Below are positions 1 through 11,804 of a stretch of DNA of 64,000 nt, piece by piece (the stretch's first letter is position 1; the number at the start of each line of letters is the position of its first letter). Source of the DNA: Wallacemonas rigidus (lineage: Eukaryota; Euglenozoa; Kinetoplastea; Trypanosomatida; Trypanosomatidae). Below the pieces are notes generated by a model, which saw nothing but the letters and a program-made list of their open reading frames with translations, did not search any database and was not told where the DNA came from. The stretch covers positions 186,001 to 250,000 of the forward strand of contig JASAOL010000600.1 of assembly GCA_030849045.1 (NCBI GenBank), read 5' to 3'. The position numbers and the translations under genes are program-made.

Positions 1-1799
1 CTTGTTGTTCCCCGGTGATCTGCTCGTTACCCAGACCGACCGAAACCAAGAAGACGATTGAAGGCAATCATTCCGCATTTATCGAATCAAACAGTAAACA
101 GGTAAACGAAAACAAAAAAAAAACAGAAACCAGCTCCGGGCGAAAAAGAAAAAAAAAGACGAGTGAACACAAAACAATTTTCTTACACCGACCTTTTTAC
201 ACGATTACTCTCTCTCTCTTCTTTTTTTTTCTTCGACACGTCTTACGCATCTTTTCACACAAAAGACCTCTTTTACAGCGCAACGCGTCATACCGAAGGT
301 ACGGAAAATTTTTCAAAAAGAAAAAAAAAAGAGCGAAGTGCGACCTCCCTGTTTTTATAAGATCAAGTCAAACAAATCATACACATTTTTCTTTTTCATT
401 CCGTTCCTGAGAAGGATACTAGTCGGGCGAGAAAAGCCGATCTGCCCTGTTTCCTACCCCGGGACTCTCTCTCTCTCTTTGACATCACTTCAACAGTTGT
501 TGGTGTGACTGGTTTTTTTTTTCCGGTTATACACGTAGAAGTGGTGCCATCACTTGTGTAGTCGCTCACGACAAGAGAGAAGAGGGACGACCAAAGAAAG
601 ATCGGGAGGCGGGAGAGAGAGAAGAAGATCAGTCCGGGACAGAGTACGAACTCGTGGACAGTTCCTTTCTTTTTTTCTTTCTCTCGCTTTTTTTTTTTTG
701 TTGTTGTTGTTGTCGAGAATCCCGAATTCGAAAGGACACGCAACCGTGATCATCCTCTCTGATTCCCTCGCGTGTGTGTTCAGGAATTCACACGCGTTGA
801 GGTTTACATACTCGTTTGTTTGGATCTCTCCTCCTTTTTTTTTTTTTGTTCTCTTCCTTGTCATATTAGCGGCTTCTATATATTTTCATTTCACCTGCTC
901 GCTGTTGTTCTTTCCCTTCTTCTTTATTTTTTTGTTTTTTTGTTTATCTGGTGACATTTTACTCTTGGTTTTGGCATCCGTACTTTGGAAACAAAAATCT
1001 TTTCACGCTTAGTCTGAAAACTGATTTTTTTTTTTTTTTCGTGGGTGGGTGTGTGCCATCTCTCTATTTATATACCTATTCGCTTTTCAGTTGTCGCTGT
1101 GGGTTTTTTTTTAATTTAAACTGGTTGGTTGACTGTCAACTGTTGCCGACTCACTTTTTGTTTTTTCGGGTTGTTGTTGTTTTTTTTTTTTTTTTGACGC
1201 ACATCATCTGCTTCCTAGTTTTTTTTTCTTTTTCGCTTTGCCATCATTGTCCCAGGCCTGTACACGTGGGCGGCAGTGACTCTTCTCTTTTCACAACTCA
1301 CCATTCGCGTTGACTAATCTTATCCTTTTTTTTTTTCTTGTTGTTGTTTTCGTCTCTCCTTTTTGTCTGTTTCTATTCTCTTAATTTCGTTCTCTCTCTC
1401 TCCCTCCCTCCCCCCGCTCGCTCGCCCGCTCTTGAATCAATAATTCGTAAAAGAAGAGCGAAGATACGAGCCAGCAACTCGACTGTGAGGCTATTGTCGG
1501 AGTACACGAGGGGTGCGTCTCATCTTCGAAAGCCATCTCTCGTTTATTGGTGCTTTTTTTTTTCTTTTCTTTTCTTTTTTTTTTTTTTTGTGGGTGTGAC
1601 CGCGGTTTGGCAGTCTGTCAGCAATCGTTTTTTGTACCTTTCTGGGTAGTATTATTGTTGTTGTCCGCGTCAGATCACGGGGTCGCGAGCTCCTCCCTGT
1701 CAAGACGTCCGCTCTTCTTCTCCGGAAGCAGCCAGCGCAACTAGGTCTGTACGTCGTGGGGAGAAAAAGAAAAGAAAAAGTGTTCCCGTGGTCTGCAAA
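1..1799. other. Intergenic spacer before the first gene
   Basis: No convincing gene. The stretch is dominated by T-runs (for example around 688-699, 1026-1039, 1180-1194 and 1572-1589) and by CT-rich and A-rich patches. Open frames here translate mostly to Phe/Leu/Ser or Lys/Arg runs and are artefacts of that composition. It is probably the 3' UTR of a gene left of the window followed by the trans-splicing signals of the next gene. Confidence 0.7.
1548..1613 (+). promoter_or_regulatory. Predicted spliced-leader acceptor for the giant Ser-rich gene
   Basis: A long T/C tract (about 1551-1589) is followed by the first AG at 1612-1613, 187 bases before the ATG at 1800. This is the usual trypanosomatid arrangement for trans-splicing. 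Position inferred by eye. Confidence 0.5.
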
Positions 1800-4700
1800 A
1801 TGACGACACCGCCGTCTGGCCAGGATGTGGGCCCGGTAAGCAGCCGTAGTCTCAGGCTGCGTCACTGTGGCATTCGCTCGTATAGCCAGCGCACCCCGCT
1901 ACCGCAGCGTCAAGAAGGTGCGCACCTCAACATGGCACACCCAGCCAAGCTCCTTCAAGATCCCCAAATTCGCCAGCGCCGCACGGTGAAGGGCGTCTAT
2001 GGACCGGCGACTCCACTGTCGTGCCGACAAACAGCGCCAGCGAGTCGTGCTGCGTACACGCCGGCGCCACCACTCCGGCTCTCGCATCCGATGAGCGCTC
2101 TCACGGATGAAAAGGCAGAGATGCGCTGGTTTTCGCTTTCCCGACGGCCATCGCTCAACTCGCCGCTGAGCAGTAGTCGACAAAGCTCGCACGCACAGCG
2201 CGGTGCCACCACACCAGTTCACGCGCAATCCACAGCCTCGGCGTCCAGTGCTAGGACGTCTGCTGACCACGGTCGTGGCGGTGGCAGCACAACCGCGTCG
2301 AATCCGCTCGTGTGCCGTGCGCTTCCGACCGTTGCCAGAAGTGAGCGCGGGACAATGAGCCGCGTGAGCAGCGATGACATCCAGCCGCAGAAGAGCGTCA
2401 AGTGTCTGTTTCACAGGCGTAACCATGACGCCCTGCCACCGTCACCGCCGATGCTGCCGACGATGGCGGTCACGAGTGGGAGTGTGACGGATACGGTGTC
2501 CACACCCATACACGAGAGCCCCGGCGTCGGTTCCTTTACCCCCACACCCGGTTACACCAGCAGCGCTACCACAAACACCGTTTCCAGCAATGGCCTCATA
2601 TTCACGACGACAACAAGGGACAGCAGCAGCTGTGGTGATGCGGCTAGCAGCTCACACGAGTATGGTCTGCCGCATGTCTTGCTCGCCAGCGCCGCGGCCC
2701 GTGGCTTCTCGATTTCGGAAGCGGGGTCTCCGTTGGTGAACACCGGCCCGCGGATGACGACGTCGCCGCTCGCCCGTGGACACGCGCGCGTGCCGTCGGA
2801 TGCCACGACGACACCGTCGTTCACCAGCAGCGCACCTAGTCGTCAGAGCAGCAATACGCCTCGTCGCACCACACTGCTCGACGCCGCCGATGCGCTGCAT
2901 GTGCCGCGTCAAAGCCTCATTCTGCTAGCGCAAACGCAGAGTGTGTCATCGACGAGCTCCTCACCGCGGAAGCACGCGGAGCTCCTCGGAACCGGCAGCA
3001 CCTCCTCTGCGATAGTGAGTCTCTCGGCTGGGAACACACTGTCCTCATCGCCAACGTGGGGTGTGCTAAATCACACAGCGGGTCTTTCAGGTGCGAATGA
3101 CGGCATGTTTCTGTCATCGCCTCTGTCAACGCCGCCTTCTGCACGCACCACGCCGACGGCCCTCCTCTCCGAGGACATCAGCGTTGTCGCCCACTCGACC
3201 GCCAAGTGTGCAGCCGCCAGCGCGCCCGACAGCGACGCGCCGAGTCACAACGCCGGCAAGAGCAGCGGCGGCAGTGGCAGCACCCATCCGGTAATCTCAG
3301 CCGCACAGCCGCTCATGTCCGATGTGACCCGTGCGCTTCAGCTCAGCGCAGTCGGTGCGGAGAATGTGGACGCCCGCGAGGATGAGCCTGTTGTGCTGAG
3401 ATGCACCGCATCACCTGGCAGTGATGGGACAGACATCGACGAGTATCACAGCGATCGGTGCGCTGGGGTGCCGCCGGACAACGAGAACGGCAGACAAGTC
3501 AAGCACGTGGCGCGGTGCCGCCGTTGGTTGGACAGCCCACAAGACGACGATCAGGCACGTGTCTTCCTCGCCGAGCCACTATCCATCGTACGCGGCACAA
3601 GTGCGAACTCTCCGTCTGCGCTCTCGGGTACAAGGACGAGGCCGTCAAGCTCCAATAACACGACGCGCGCCACCACTCCCACCACAGCAGGCGCACTACT
3701 TTTCACTGAGAAGGTCGCGGCGCAGACGCTCATGCCACCGGCGCCACGCGACGGTCTGTGCTCACCGCGTCACATCGCGCCGTCGGCGGTCCCACTCAAC
3801 TCAGAGGACAGCGACGCGCGAGGGTCGGTCCCCGCTGGTGGGGAGGACGGTCTCTTGCTGCTCCTGAAGTCACCGATGCCGCCGTCCTCATCAGACCACA
3901 TCACGTGGCATGCGCATACGCAGCAGCTTCGGTTGAGCACCAGCGAGGAATTTCGTGAATCGAGTGTGATGGCCATGAACGGGGGTAACGGGTCGTCGAT
4001 GATGACATCTTTTCTCGGCGAGGCCCCACCACACGCGGTGAACACAACTGCGACGCCTCCTGCCGTGCTGCCGCTCGCCTTCACGAGCAGCACCACTGTA
4101 CTGAGCACAGAGTGGATGAACAGCAGTCGTCGTGTGAGTACGCACCGCACCGTCACCGGAAGCGGCTCGATGAGTCCGAGCCACGGCAGCAGCGATGGTC
4201 CCCTGCGCATGCGAATTAGCACGACGAGCAGCAGCGGTGGTAGTCACGCGCGCGTGACCGACCGCGCCGCAGTGAGTGGGAGAAGTGGCCGCACACCAAG
4301 GCCCTTCTCTGTAACGGCGCCAGTCTCGGTCCCCGAAAACAGCGCCACCACGGAGACCAGCACCACCTCGACGAGCGACTACAGCGGCGGCAGCGTGACA
4401 AGTGTGTCTGCGCCTGCCCATGTGGTGGCGCCCCTGCGACGCCACAGTGCGACAGCCCCAGGTGCCCACGCGCGTGCGGCGGCGGCGACGGAGACCTCCA
4501 TGTCGACAACTGCAGATGCGGTGAGTGGTGATGGCGGTGCGTTTGGTGCACACAGTGGAGGTCATGCAGAGGAGCTCGTCATCGCCACAGGTGCTGCCCT
4601 GCCGGCCGTCTTTGTCGCGCCATCATCGCCGCTGGAGTTGTCGAGCGCGACGGATGACGCGTGGGGACCGGCCGGCGCCGTTGGGGACAGTGATGCCGCG

Positions 4701-7700
4701 CAGGTACAAAGTCCGTCGAGGCCGCTCGCCGCAGCCGTCACAGCAACACGTCGTGACCACACGGCAGCAACAGCGCCTGTGAGCATGGCACGCGTCGCAG
4801 CAGTTGACACGAGCCTCACCTCGACGAGTGTGCCGTCTTCCCCACCCATACCGCACACCCGAGACATGCTGAACGCACGGTCAACCCCTGTGATGGCGTC
4901 TGCCTGTGTATCGATGACTGTCGAGTCTATTATGGTCGACTCTGCGCTCACCGTCAGCAGCACAGCCGCGGCGCCGGTGGCGGCCACCAGTCTAGGTGAC
5001 GTGACCAGTGGGGAGAACAGCCTGAGAGGCGGAGGAGGGGCTCTCATTGACGCGGCGGGGCTGTCTGTCAAGCCCGGCTTCTCACCTAATCACCTCAGCA
5101 ACAGTACCCATTTGACCAGTGGCGCTGACAGCCTCTCGCATTGCGGGAGTGGTGGCGTAACGGGATGGAGCACACGGCAGGGAAGACGAACGTCCGTGAC
5201 CGTGCTGAGTCCATCCCCGGCGCCCGACGAGTCACATACGGCGAACACCTCCGGTGCCAGCCACAGTCACACCCTCACCATCACGAGCGTTAGTGGCCCC
5301 AGCGGCGTGATGGCGCCAGGTAGCGCGTGTGCGATGAAGCGCAACAGTCGTGTGAGTGTCCCGCCACTCACGTCGACCATGACGACGGCTCCAACACGGA
5401 GCACAGGACCGACCGTCGCAGGCCAAGCAGTCTCCGAAGAGCACGCCACACCTACGGTCAGCCATACGACAAAGCCTGCGATGACGGCCGCAAACAGCCT
5501 CGCAGATGACCCGCGTGAGGACTTCACAAGCACCGCGTTGTCTCTCGCCTTTTTCCCAGAGCGGACGAAAACCGCCGCGGCCACCCACAGCGCGAGGAGA
5601 GCGCATCCCATGCGCAGTGAGAAGAACACGGACAGTGATTGTGCGCGCAGCAGCCAGAGCCAAACAGTTCAGCCCGATCTGACGCGGTCAGCGGCGACTG
5701 ATGCCGTCTCGCTGTCACGCACATCCACGTCCGTGCGAAGCCACACATTGGAGGGCGACCCTCTGCTGGGGACTCTGCATTCCGTGGAGTACTATATGCG
5801 TCATGTCCAGATACTGGACACACCGTACGCCTCGCTGGTTGAGACAGCCACGTCTGCCGTAGCCCCTTCAGGCACCGCCACGATGCCCTCACCTTTATCG
5901 TGGTCTTCTGGCAGCGTCGGCCAACAAGGACGTCGCGCGCGTCCTGCGCCGATGATTGACCACGCACTGATGGCTGAAGCGCAGCAGAAGATCTCGGACT
6001 GGAACTTGAACTCGAACGGATCCGTCGCCGGTATTTCGCCGACGACCACTGCCACCAGTGGCCTACAAAGCCGGCGGGAAACATTTTGGGGCTCGGCGCT
6101 GGTCAAGGTTGACTGGGACGTCAGCCGCCGCGGCAGCAAAGAGGCGGAAAAGAATATGAGTGGAACAGGTGAAGAGGGCGACGACGCGGCGAATCCACAT
6201 GCGTCAGACGCCATTGGTGCCGCGCACACACCCAGCTCAGCGACCCGTCGTGAAGATCTTACCGGCTCTCGCGCACCGCAGGATGAAGATAGCGAAGGTG
6301 GCACGGGTACAGATGATGTGCTAAGTCTCAACGGCCCCATGTTGGGCACTCCGTCACTGACCACGAGGACCAGCTCGACCTCCTTTGCTGGCGCCACAGC
6401 AGCCGTCGATGGCCTCGCGAGACTTCGCCAGACGCTTCTCTCTCTTGGACCCACTCCGCCTAGTGCGGGGAGTCGAGGAAGCAGCGAAGGCGATAGCAGC
6501 GCGCTGGTTGGCTTCCCGGTTAGTACAACGCACCTGAGCAGCAACAGCGCGAGTACCGTGCTCGCCGCCCCCCTCTACTGGAGCCGCCTTGCCGCCTCCG
6601 CTGGTCCATGCGGCGTGGGCAGCTCCGTCGGTGGGCAAACCAGCGAAATGGCAGCAACCGGTACCACAGCACTCGCCACGAAAGCGAAAAAGGAAGAGGC
6701 GGAAGGCGACGCTGACACGCACGCAGCTGACCACGCTGCCGTCAACGCCATGTTCTCCACGCAGGATAGCTGCCAAGTTGAACGTGACGGCACGCAAGCG
6801 GACATTGATGCTTACACACAAGCGGCGGCGGAGACGGACATGACGTGTGATCCGGCAGAGCTGGACGTCGATGAGCGATGGGGATGGTTCATCAACACGC
6901 GTCCCATGCTCGAGGCGGCTGCCCGGCAACAGCAGGCGCTGCAGGAAGAGCATGGGAACAAGGTGCCGATCCCTTTGGCATGCGCCGAGTCAAACGAGGC
7001 GTCCGCGTCCTCCGTAGGCGCTGTCACCACCGGAACGACTCCGGCTGCATCGATGTGCCACCAGACCACCACCACCACGTCATCCGCGCACGAAGAAAGT
7101 CCGCATATTGGCATCGCCACGGCTGTCGGCACCATGGCCAACCCCAAAATCACCGCAGCGTTATCCTTGCACCTGCTGTCGATCCCGTCAGATGCGTCGA
7201 TTTCACCGGCAACCGTCTTGAGGCCATCGCTGGCCGCCACACTGGAGTGTATTGGCGTGGCTGGCGCCACAAGCTGGTACCCCGCCTCAGTCATGGACGC
7301 CTCGATAACACCGTCGCAATTCAGCGCCGTACTTCCGCCGATGGATGGGGCTGGCGAGACGGACAGCACGTGTGTGGCGAATGGTCACGGCAGCAGTAGC
7401 AGCAGTGGTGGTGGTGCGCTTGTTTCCCTCCCTCGCCCCAACCCCAGTGTGCCTGCTTCGCAGAGCGCTAGCCACCTTGAGCTCAGCACCGCGACGATGA
7501 GCAGTGTGTTCGAGAGCGCGAATGGGATGGGTGCGATTCCAACGGGTGGCAGCGCACGCAGTGGCCACGGTAGGGCACCTCGTCGTCGCGCAGCTAACGT
7601 GGACGACAGCATCGCGTTGTCAGACGCCGGTCGTGCCGACTCGGTGTTGTCCCTCCATGCGACGACGTCGCAGACGAGCGTTCGTCGTGGTTCGGGCGGA

Positions 7701-10499
7701 CAGGTAAATGTGAGTGGTGGTGGTGTGGGCGGTGGCGCAGGAGGTGGCTCGCGCGGCGGTCGTCGTCCACAGGGTCGGGGATTTAATCATCGTCTGATCC
7801 AAGCGGGTGCCACTTCGGCAACGAGCACACGTTCGACAGAGGCGGTGGCTGTTGGATTTGTCAGAGGTGATCGCGGTGAGGACGGCGAGCACCTCACGTC
7901 CGCATCTGCATCCACGACCTTTCCGTTCACACCCACACACTGCAAAGGCTTTGGACAGCACATCCGAACACAGCGCGCGCACGATGATGTCGATGGCCAC
8001 CGTGGAGCGATCGAAGAGAGCCAGGATCGTCACAAAGACGACGAGGGCGACGACGACGACGAGCTGCTAGCCGAAGAAAACGGTAGCTGTTGTAGCGCGC
8101 TCAAGCCACACGCTCGCAGCGCGCATGGGAAGGCCGTCACGACGCTCACGCGCGCAGAAGCCAGTGGCGGATACAGCGACTGCCAACGATCAAAAGTGTA
8201 CGTACCCCTGCAAAATGTCTGGAACGGCGTTGGGGATTATGTGTCGTCTGTCACGATGACCTCCATCGCAGCCGCGGAGAGCAGCCACAGCACGCTCTTT
8301 AGCGCCAGTCCTACGCCACGCGGTGTCCCCTCGGATGCCGTCGATGGCAGTGAGGAGGCGGGTCAGGTGTTGGCGAAACGACTACACAGTCGCCTCAGCC
8401 CCGTGGACAACGGCGATGGCGGTGTACACCGCGCCACAGTGGAGATCGTGCGCGCCACCGAGGCAGCGTGCGGCGGTCCGAGCGCGCACAGCCGAGAGCG
8501 CTGGGGCAGTGACGTCAGCGGTGGCACACAGACACCCCGCTGGTTACGGCGCGTGCAGCGAGACAGCGTCGACTCCGCGGTAGCCTCCACCGCCTCAACA
8601 CCGCCAGCGTCGGCGGGGTTCGACGTCACGGCACGGCGCGTGCTCAACGTGTCCACGGTCTCGTCTAACCTGCCCACGGCGCAGGACATCTCGTCTGGCA
8701 GGCACAGCTCTTTCAGAACCTCCTCCTCGGTCTCGGGTACGGCACTCGCGATGTCGCGCAGGGGTGCTCGCCGCGACGCTGGCGAAAGCATGAGCAGCCT
8801 CCCCCTCGTGTGGAGAACGCCGTTTCAGCGAAGCATCCTCGACGCCATTCACAACTCGCATGCACTGTCCGCACTTCTCCGCGGTGTGTTTGGCAACGCG
8901 TACAAGCTCCACTTGAGAAGCCACGAGGATGATACGACGAGTAGCGAGGCTCCCACACCGAATGGTCCGAATGAGAACAACGACAGTGGCGACAGCGCAT
9001 ACACTCGCGAGGAAGGGAGTCGCGATGTGGTCGTGACGCACCGATCGGCGGTGCCTGCGATGCCACGCGCGCTCACACACGTCACTCAGAGGCTCACCGC
9101 GCAGCCCGATGAGGACGACATCGCACGCGCCAAGGACGGTGACGTGATTGGTTACGTCTTCACGCTTGCTGCTGTACACAGTCCTCACGATCAGAGCTTC
9201 TCAATCGACGCGGAGGACGACGAGGAGGACGGGGCAGATAACAGCGATGAGGATCACAACGATGGCAGTAGCGATGAGGACAGTGAAAAGGAGGAAGCGC
9301 ACGCGCATGCGCAGAACACCGAAAGGGCGATGCGTCAGGTGACTTCCACGACCGCACCAGGCTCGCCCACGAGGAGCCCTCTGACGTCAACCTACACAGA
9401 ACAGAGTCATGATGGTGGGGGGGATGCGGGTTTGATCGGCTCCCCCGCGGCGCCACGACGGGAGAGACTGACGCCGCCGACGAGCACGCCTTTCCTCGCG
9501 CCGCGCTTGATCAACAGCGTTGAGGCCCATGAAAAATCTTCGCCTGTTTCGCTTGAGTTGCTGTTGTGTCCTTCATCCAAACCGCACACGGCGACGCCTC
9601 GATACATGGCTACTACATGCCAAGAACGACCGCCGACTGGGGACGCAGACGCGCACAAAGAGCTCGGTTACGGCACGCCGCATACGGAAAATACAGCAGA
9701 CAAGGAAGCGAGGGCAGCGTCTTCGCAGGCGCCGGGTGGTCCCACGGGCGTGCCGATTCCACCAACGACGGGTCACTCACGCTCATCGATAGCCTCCCGC
9801 GCTCTACACACGCGCGTCTCACACACACCCTACCAGACGTACCTTCCGCTAGGCTTACCGACGCAGACGGTTGGTGAGTCTGCCCACATGGACCAACCGC
9901 CGAGTTCGTTCGGGAGGAGGAAACCGCGCACCGCCCCCGACGAGGAATCGGCCGGCCGTGCCGCGATCCTAGCCATGACGCTCAGTTCACCGTCGAGACT
10001 GGTAGAGACGCCCATACCTGATAAGGCGTCAGACAGCCACGCGGCACCGCCGGCCGCCCCTGCCGCATATCGCGCAGCGCGTACCGGCGTGCAGTCATCG
10101 AAAAACGACAGGATGGACGTGTCACCACCAGAAAACATGGACAGCCGATCTCGAAGTTTTGGCCTTCATTTCCACCACGCGCAGCCCACTGCATCCTCGC
10201 CGACGGGCTCGGCAGATGTGGTGGCCACCAGGCGAACTGTGTCGGGAGCGCCGTTGGTGCCATTGAGCACGCTGGCCTGGGAGGAGCCGACCTCTTTTCC
10301 TTCGTCACCGCGTCTCCAAGAGGGGTCTATGAGGGCGGAGACGTGGGTCACCAGCAGTGAAGATGGAGCGCGAGGTCGCGCGGGGTCCAGGCAGACAATT
10401 CGGCTCGACGGGTCTATTTTTGGTGTGCGACTTGGAGACACACCAGCTGAGGCCACACTCAACTCCTTCTCGTGGACAGATGACTCGAGTGACGAGTAG
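1800..10499 (+). CDS. Giant Ser/Thr/Ala-rich hypothetical protein (2899 aa)
   Basis: I do not recognise this protein. It starts at the first ATG (1800); the open frame runs 12 bases further up only from a GTG. Nearly all of its 2899 residues are low-complexity sequence rich in Ser, Thr, Ala, Pro and Gly, suggesting a mostly disordered protein. It has no signal peptide or membrane span. More structured-looking parts are a segment near residues 2340-2375 that looks helical (QRSILDAIHNSHALSALLRG) and a strongly acidic Asp/Glu run near residues 2470-2500. Short Arg/Ser motifs such as RRGSGG recur and could be phosphorylation sites (inference). Sustained GC-rich coding bias over 8.7 kb without a stop argues that it is real. 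A scaffold or cytoskeletal role is possible, but nothing in the sequence proves it. Confidence 0.85.
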   Translation: MTTPPSGQDVGPVSSRSLRLRHCGIRSYSQRTPLPQRQEGAHLNMAHPAKLLQDPQIRQRRTVKGVYGPATPLSCRQTAPASRAAYTPAPPLRLSHPMSALTDEKAEMRWFSLSRRPSLNSPLSSSRQSSHAQRGATTPVHAQSTASASSARTSADHGRGGGSTTASNPLVCRALPTVARSERGTMSRVSSDDIQPQKSVKCLFHRRNHDALPPSPPMLPTMAVTSGSVTDTVSTPIHESPGVGSFTPTPGYTSSATTNTVSSNGLIFTTTTRDSSSCGDAASSSHEYGLPHVLLASAAARGFSISEAGSPLVNTGPRMTTSPLARGHARVPSDATTTPSFTSSAPSRQSSNTPRRTTLLDAADALHVPRQSLILLAQTQSVSSTSSSPRKHAELLGTGSTSSAIVSLSAGNTLSSSPTWGVLNHTAGLSGANDGMFLSSPLSTPPSARTTPTALLSEDISVVAHSTAKCAAASAPDSDAPSHNAGKSSGGSGSTHPVISAAQPLMSDVTRALQLSAVGAENVDAREDEPVVLRCTASPGSDGTDIDEYHSDRCAGVPPDNENGRQVKHVARCRRWLDSPQDDDQARVFLAEPLSIVRGTSANSPSALSGTRTRPSSSNNTTRATTPTTAGALLFTEKVAAQTLMPPAPRDGLCSPRHIAPSAVPLNSEDSDARGSVPAGGEDGLLLLLKSPMPPSSSDHITWHAHTQQLRLSTSEEFRESSVMAMNGGNGSSMMTSFLGEAPPHAVNTTATPPAVLPLAFTSSTTVLSTEWMNSSRRVSTHRTVTGSGSMSPSHGSSDGPLRMRISTTSSSGGSHARVTDRAAVSGRSGRTPRPFSVTAPVSVPENSATTETSTTSTSDYSGGSVTSVSAPAHVVAPLRRHSATAPGAHARAAAATETSMSTTADAVSGDGGAFGAHSGGHAEELVIATGAALPAVFVAPSSPLELSSATDDAWGPAGAVGDSDAAQVQSPSRPLAAAVTATRRDHTAATAPVSMARVAAVDTSLTSTSVPSSPPIPHTRDMLNARSTPVMASACVSMTVESIMVDSALTVSSTAAAPVAATSLGDVTSGENSLRGGGGALIDAAGLSVKPGFSPNHLSNSTHLTSGADSLSHCGSGGVTGWSTRQGRRTSVTVLSPSPAPDESHTANTSGASHSHTLTITSVSGPSGVMAPGSACAMKRNSRVSVPPLTSTMTTAPTRSTGPTVAGQAVSEEHATPTVSHTTKPAMTAANSLADDPREDFTSTALSLAFFPERTKTAAATHSARRAHPMRSEKNTDSDCARSSQSQTVQPDLTRSAATDAVSLSRTSTSVRSHTLEGDPLLGTLHSVEYYMRHVQILDTPYASLVETATSAVAPSGTATMPSPLSWSSGSVGQQGRRARPAPMIDHALMAEAQQKISDWNLNSNGSVAGISPTTTATSGLQSRRETFWGSALVKVDWDVSRRGSKEAEKNMSGTGEEGDDAANPHASDAIGAAHTPSSATRREDLTGSRAPQDEDSEGGTGTDDVLSLNGPMLGTPSLTTRTSSTSFAGATAAVDGLARLRQTLLSLGPTPPSAGSRGSSEGDSSALVGFPVSTTHLSSNSASTVLAAPLYWSRLAASAGPCGVGSSVGGQTSEMAATGTTALATKAKKEEAEGDADTHAADHAAVNAMFSTQDSCQVERDGTQADIDAYTQAAAETDMTCDPAELDVDERWGWFINTRPMLEAAARQQQALQEEHGNKVPIPLACAESNEASASSVGAVTTGTTPAASMCHQTTTTTSSAHEESPHIGIATAVGTMANPKITAALSLHLLSIPSDASISPATVLRPSLAATLECIGVAGATSWYPASVMDASITPSQFSAVLPPMDGAGETDSTCVANGHGSSSSSGGGALVSLPRPNPSVPASQSASHLELSTATMSSVFESANGMGAIPTGGSARSGHGRAPRRRAANVDDSIALSDAGRADSVLSLHATTSQTSVRRGSGGQVNVSGGGVGGGAGGGSRGGRRPQGRGFNHRLIQAGATSATSTRSTEAVAVGFVRGDRGEDGEHLTSASASTTFPFTPTHCKGFGQHIRTQRAHDDVDGHRGAIEESQDRHKDDEGDDDDELLAEENGSCCSALKPHARSAHGKAVTTLTRAEASGGYSDCQRSKVYVPLQNVWNGVGDYVSSVTMTSIAAAESSHSTLFSASPTPRGVPSDAVDGSEEAGQVLAKRLHSRLSPVDNGDGGVHRATVEIVRATEAACGGPSAHSRERWGSDVSGGTQTPRWLRRVQRDSVDSAVASTASTPPASAGFDVTARRVLNVSTVSSNLPTAQDISSGRHSSFRTSSSVSGTALAMSRRGARRDAGESMSSLPLVWRTPFQRSILDAIHNSHALSALLRGVFGNAYKLHLRSHEDDTTSSEAPTPNGPNENNDSGDSAYTREEGSRDVVVTHRSAVPAMPRALTHVTQRLTAQPDEDDIARAKDGDVIGYVFTLAAVHSPHDQSFSIDAEDDEEDGADNSDEDHNDGSSDEDSEKEEAHAHAQNTERAMRQVTSTTAPGSPTRSPLTSTYTEQSHDGGGDAGLIGSPAAPRRERLTPPTSTPFLAPRLINSVEAHEKSSPVSLELLLCPSSKPHTATPRYMATTCQERPPTGDADAHKELGYGTPHTENTADKEARAASSQAPGGPTGVPIPPTTGHSRSSIASRALHTRVSHTPYQTYLPLGLPTQTVGESAHMDQPPSSFGRRKPRTAPDEESAGRAAILAMTLSSPSRLVETPIPDKASDSHAAPPAAPAAYRAARTGVQSSKNDRMDVSPPENMDSRSRSFGLHFHHAQPTASSPTGSADVVATRRTVSGAPLVPLSTLAWEEPTSFPSSPRLQEGSMRAETWVTSSEDGARGRAGSRQTIRLDGSIFGVRLGDTPAEATLNSFSWTDDSSDE

Positions 10500-11804
10500 C
10501 GAGTGAGTGAGTGGAAATATGTGCATCCTTTTCCCCATTCGTTGATTCGGATTTCGAAGACGTTCTCTTTTCTTTTTTTTTTTTAATTCTCTCTTTTCGT
10601 TCTCAGTACTCACAGGAGAATCTGAAAAGCTGGGCCCATCAAATGGGTCAAAGAAGCTCGTTTTTAATCGAAAGCTAAATAACACATCAGACTGTGTGTT
10701 GGCACATCACACACGCGTACCGTTCGATATTCGTTTATTTTTTTTTTCTTCGCTTTACTTCCAGAAAACTGCGTTCTCGCCGCTGTTTCACGCGCCGTCA
10801 AAAAAAAAAAAATTGTGGGCACGTGTGTCGTCGTTGGTCTCGGTAGATATGTGTGCGCGTGGATGCGTGCGAGGGGAATGGGGCTGGCACACTCCAGGCG
10901 TTCAGCGTCGCTTGTTCACACTCTGCTCCGCCGCGCGCTCTTGCTCTTTGTTCCCTTTTACTCACGACGCATTTCGACCTTTCTTTTTCTTTTCTTTTTT
11001 TCAATTTTGTGCTTATCTGTGCTCAGCGGTACACATGAGTCGATTCCAGTGTCGATGTATTCTCTGTGATGTCTCTTTTCTTTGTGCTCACGACGCATCA
11101 TCTTCTGTTTTTTTTTTTTTTTGATTCTCTTCTTTTTGTTTCCATCTTCTTGTATAACACGAGGGTAGGCACGACAATGGGCTCAGTGGACAGTGCTGCG
11201 TATCCGCACCCGCTAATTAAGAAAAAAAAAGTGGCACGGCTGTTGCCTAGTCTTGATGGTTGTTGTTGTTATTGTTTTTGTGTCTGTGAGTGTTGTCACC
11301 CATCAATGGTATAATCGCCTCTTATAACTCCCTTCCTCTTTTGGTTTCTTTTTCTCCACTCACACCTCATTCTCAATCATAACAATCGCCGTGTTCGCTC
11401 TTTGTGCCGTTGTTGTTGTTGTTGTTCTTCGTCGTCAGGACATGGAGGCAAAAGTCTTTCTCCTCATTTTTGAGATTCTGCGGCGCCACTTTATAGCTGC
11501 ATGGTCGACACAACTCTTCGAGGTTTCGCTGAAGGTGTTTATTTCCACCACCACCACCCACACACACCCCGGCGAGGGCACAGTCAGTGTCGCCCGGATA
11601 TCGACGCATTCTTTTTTTTTTTTTCTTTTTTTTTTTCCGCTCTCCCTCTCCTCGTTCTCCCCTCCTCACTCACGTACCTTGTTCTCTTCGCTGCGTGAAG
11701 ACAAAAGACCTTGTGGCCTCGTCAGCGATGGTACGCCTGCGTACCTTCAAGAGTAACGTGGGAATTGCGAAAACGAACGGCATGTGTGCACAGACCACGT
11801 CCTT

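Noticed and set aside
15-1313. Several 60-150-codon frames at the left end
   Set aside because: Their translations are Phe/Leu/Ser or Lys/Arg homopolymer stretches from T- and A-runs, consistent with untranslated pyrimidine-rich DNA.
5801-6544. 247-codon antisense frame in the giant Ser-rich gene
   Set aside because: Long antisense frames are expected in high-GC, Ser/Ala-rich genes, and all recognised genes are on the + strand.
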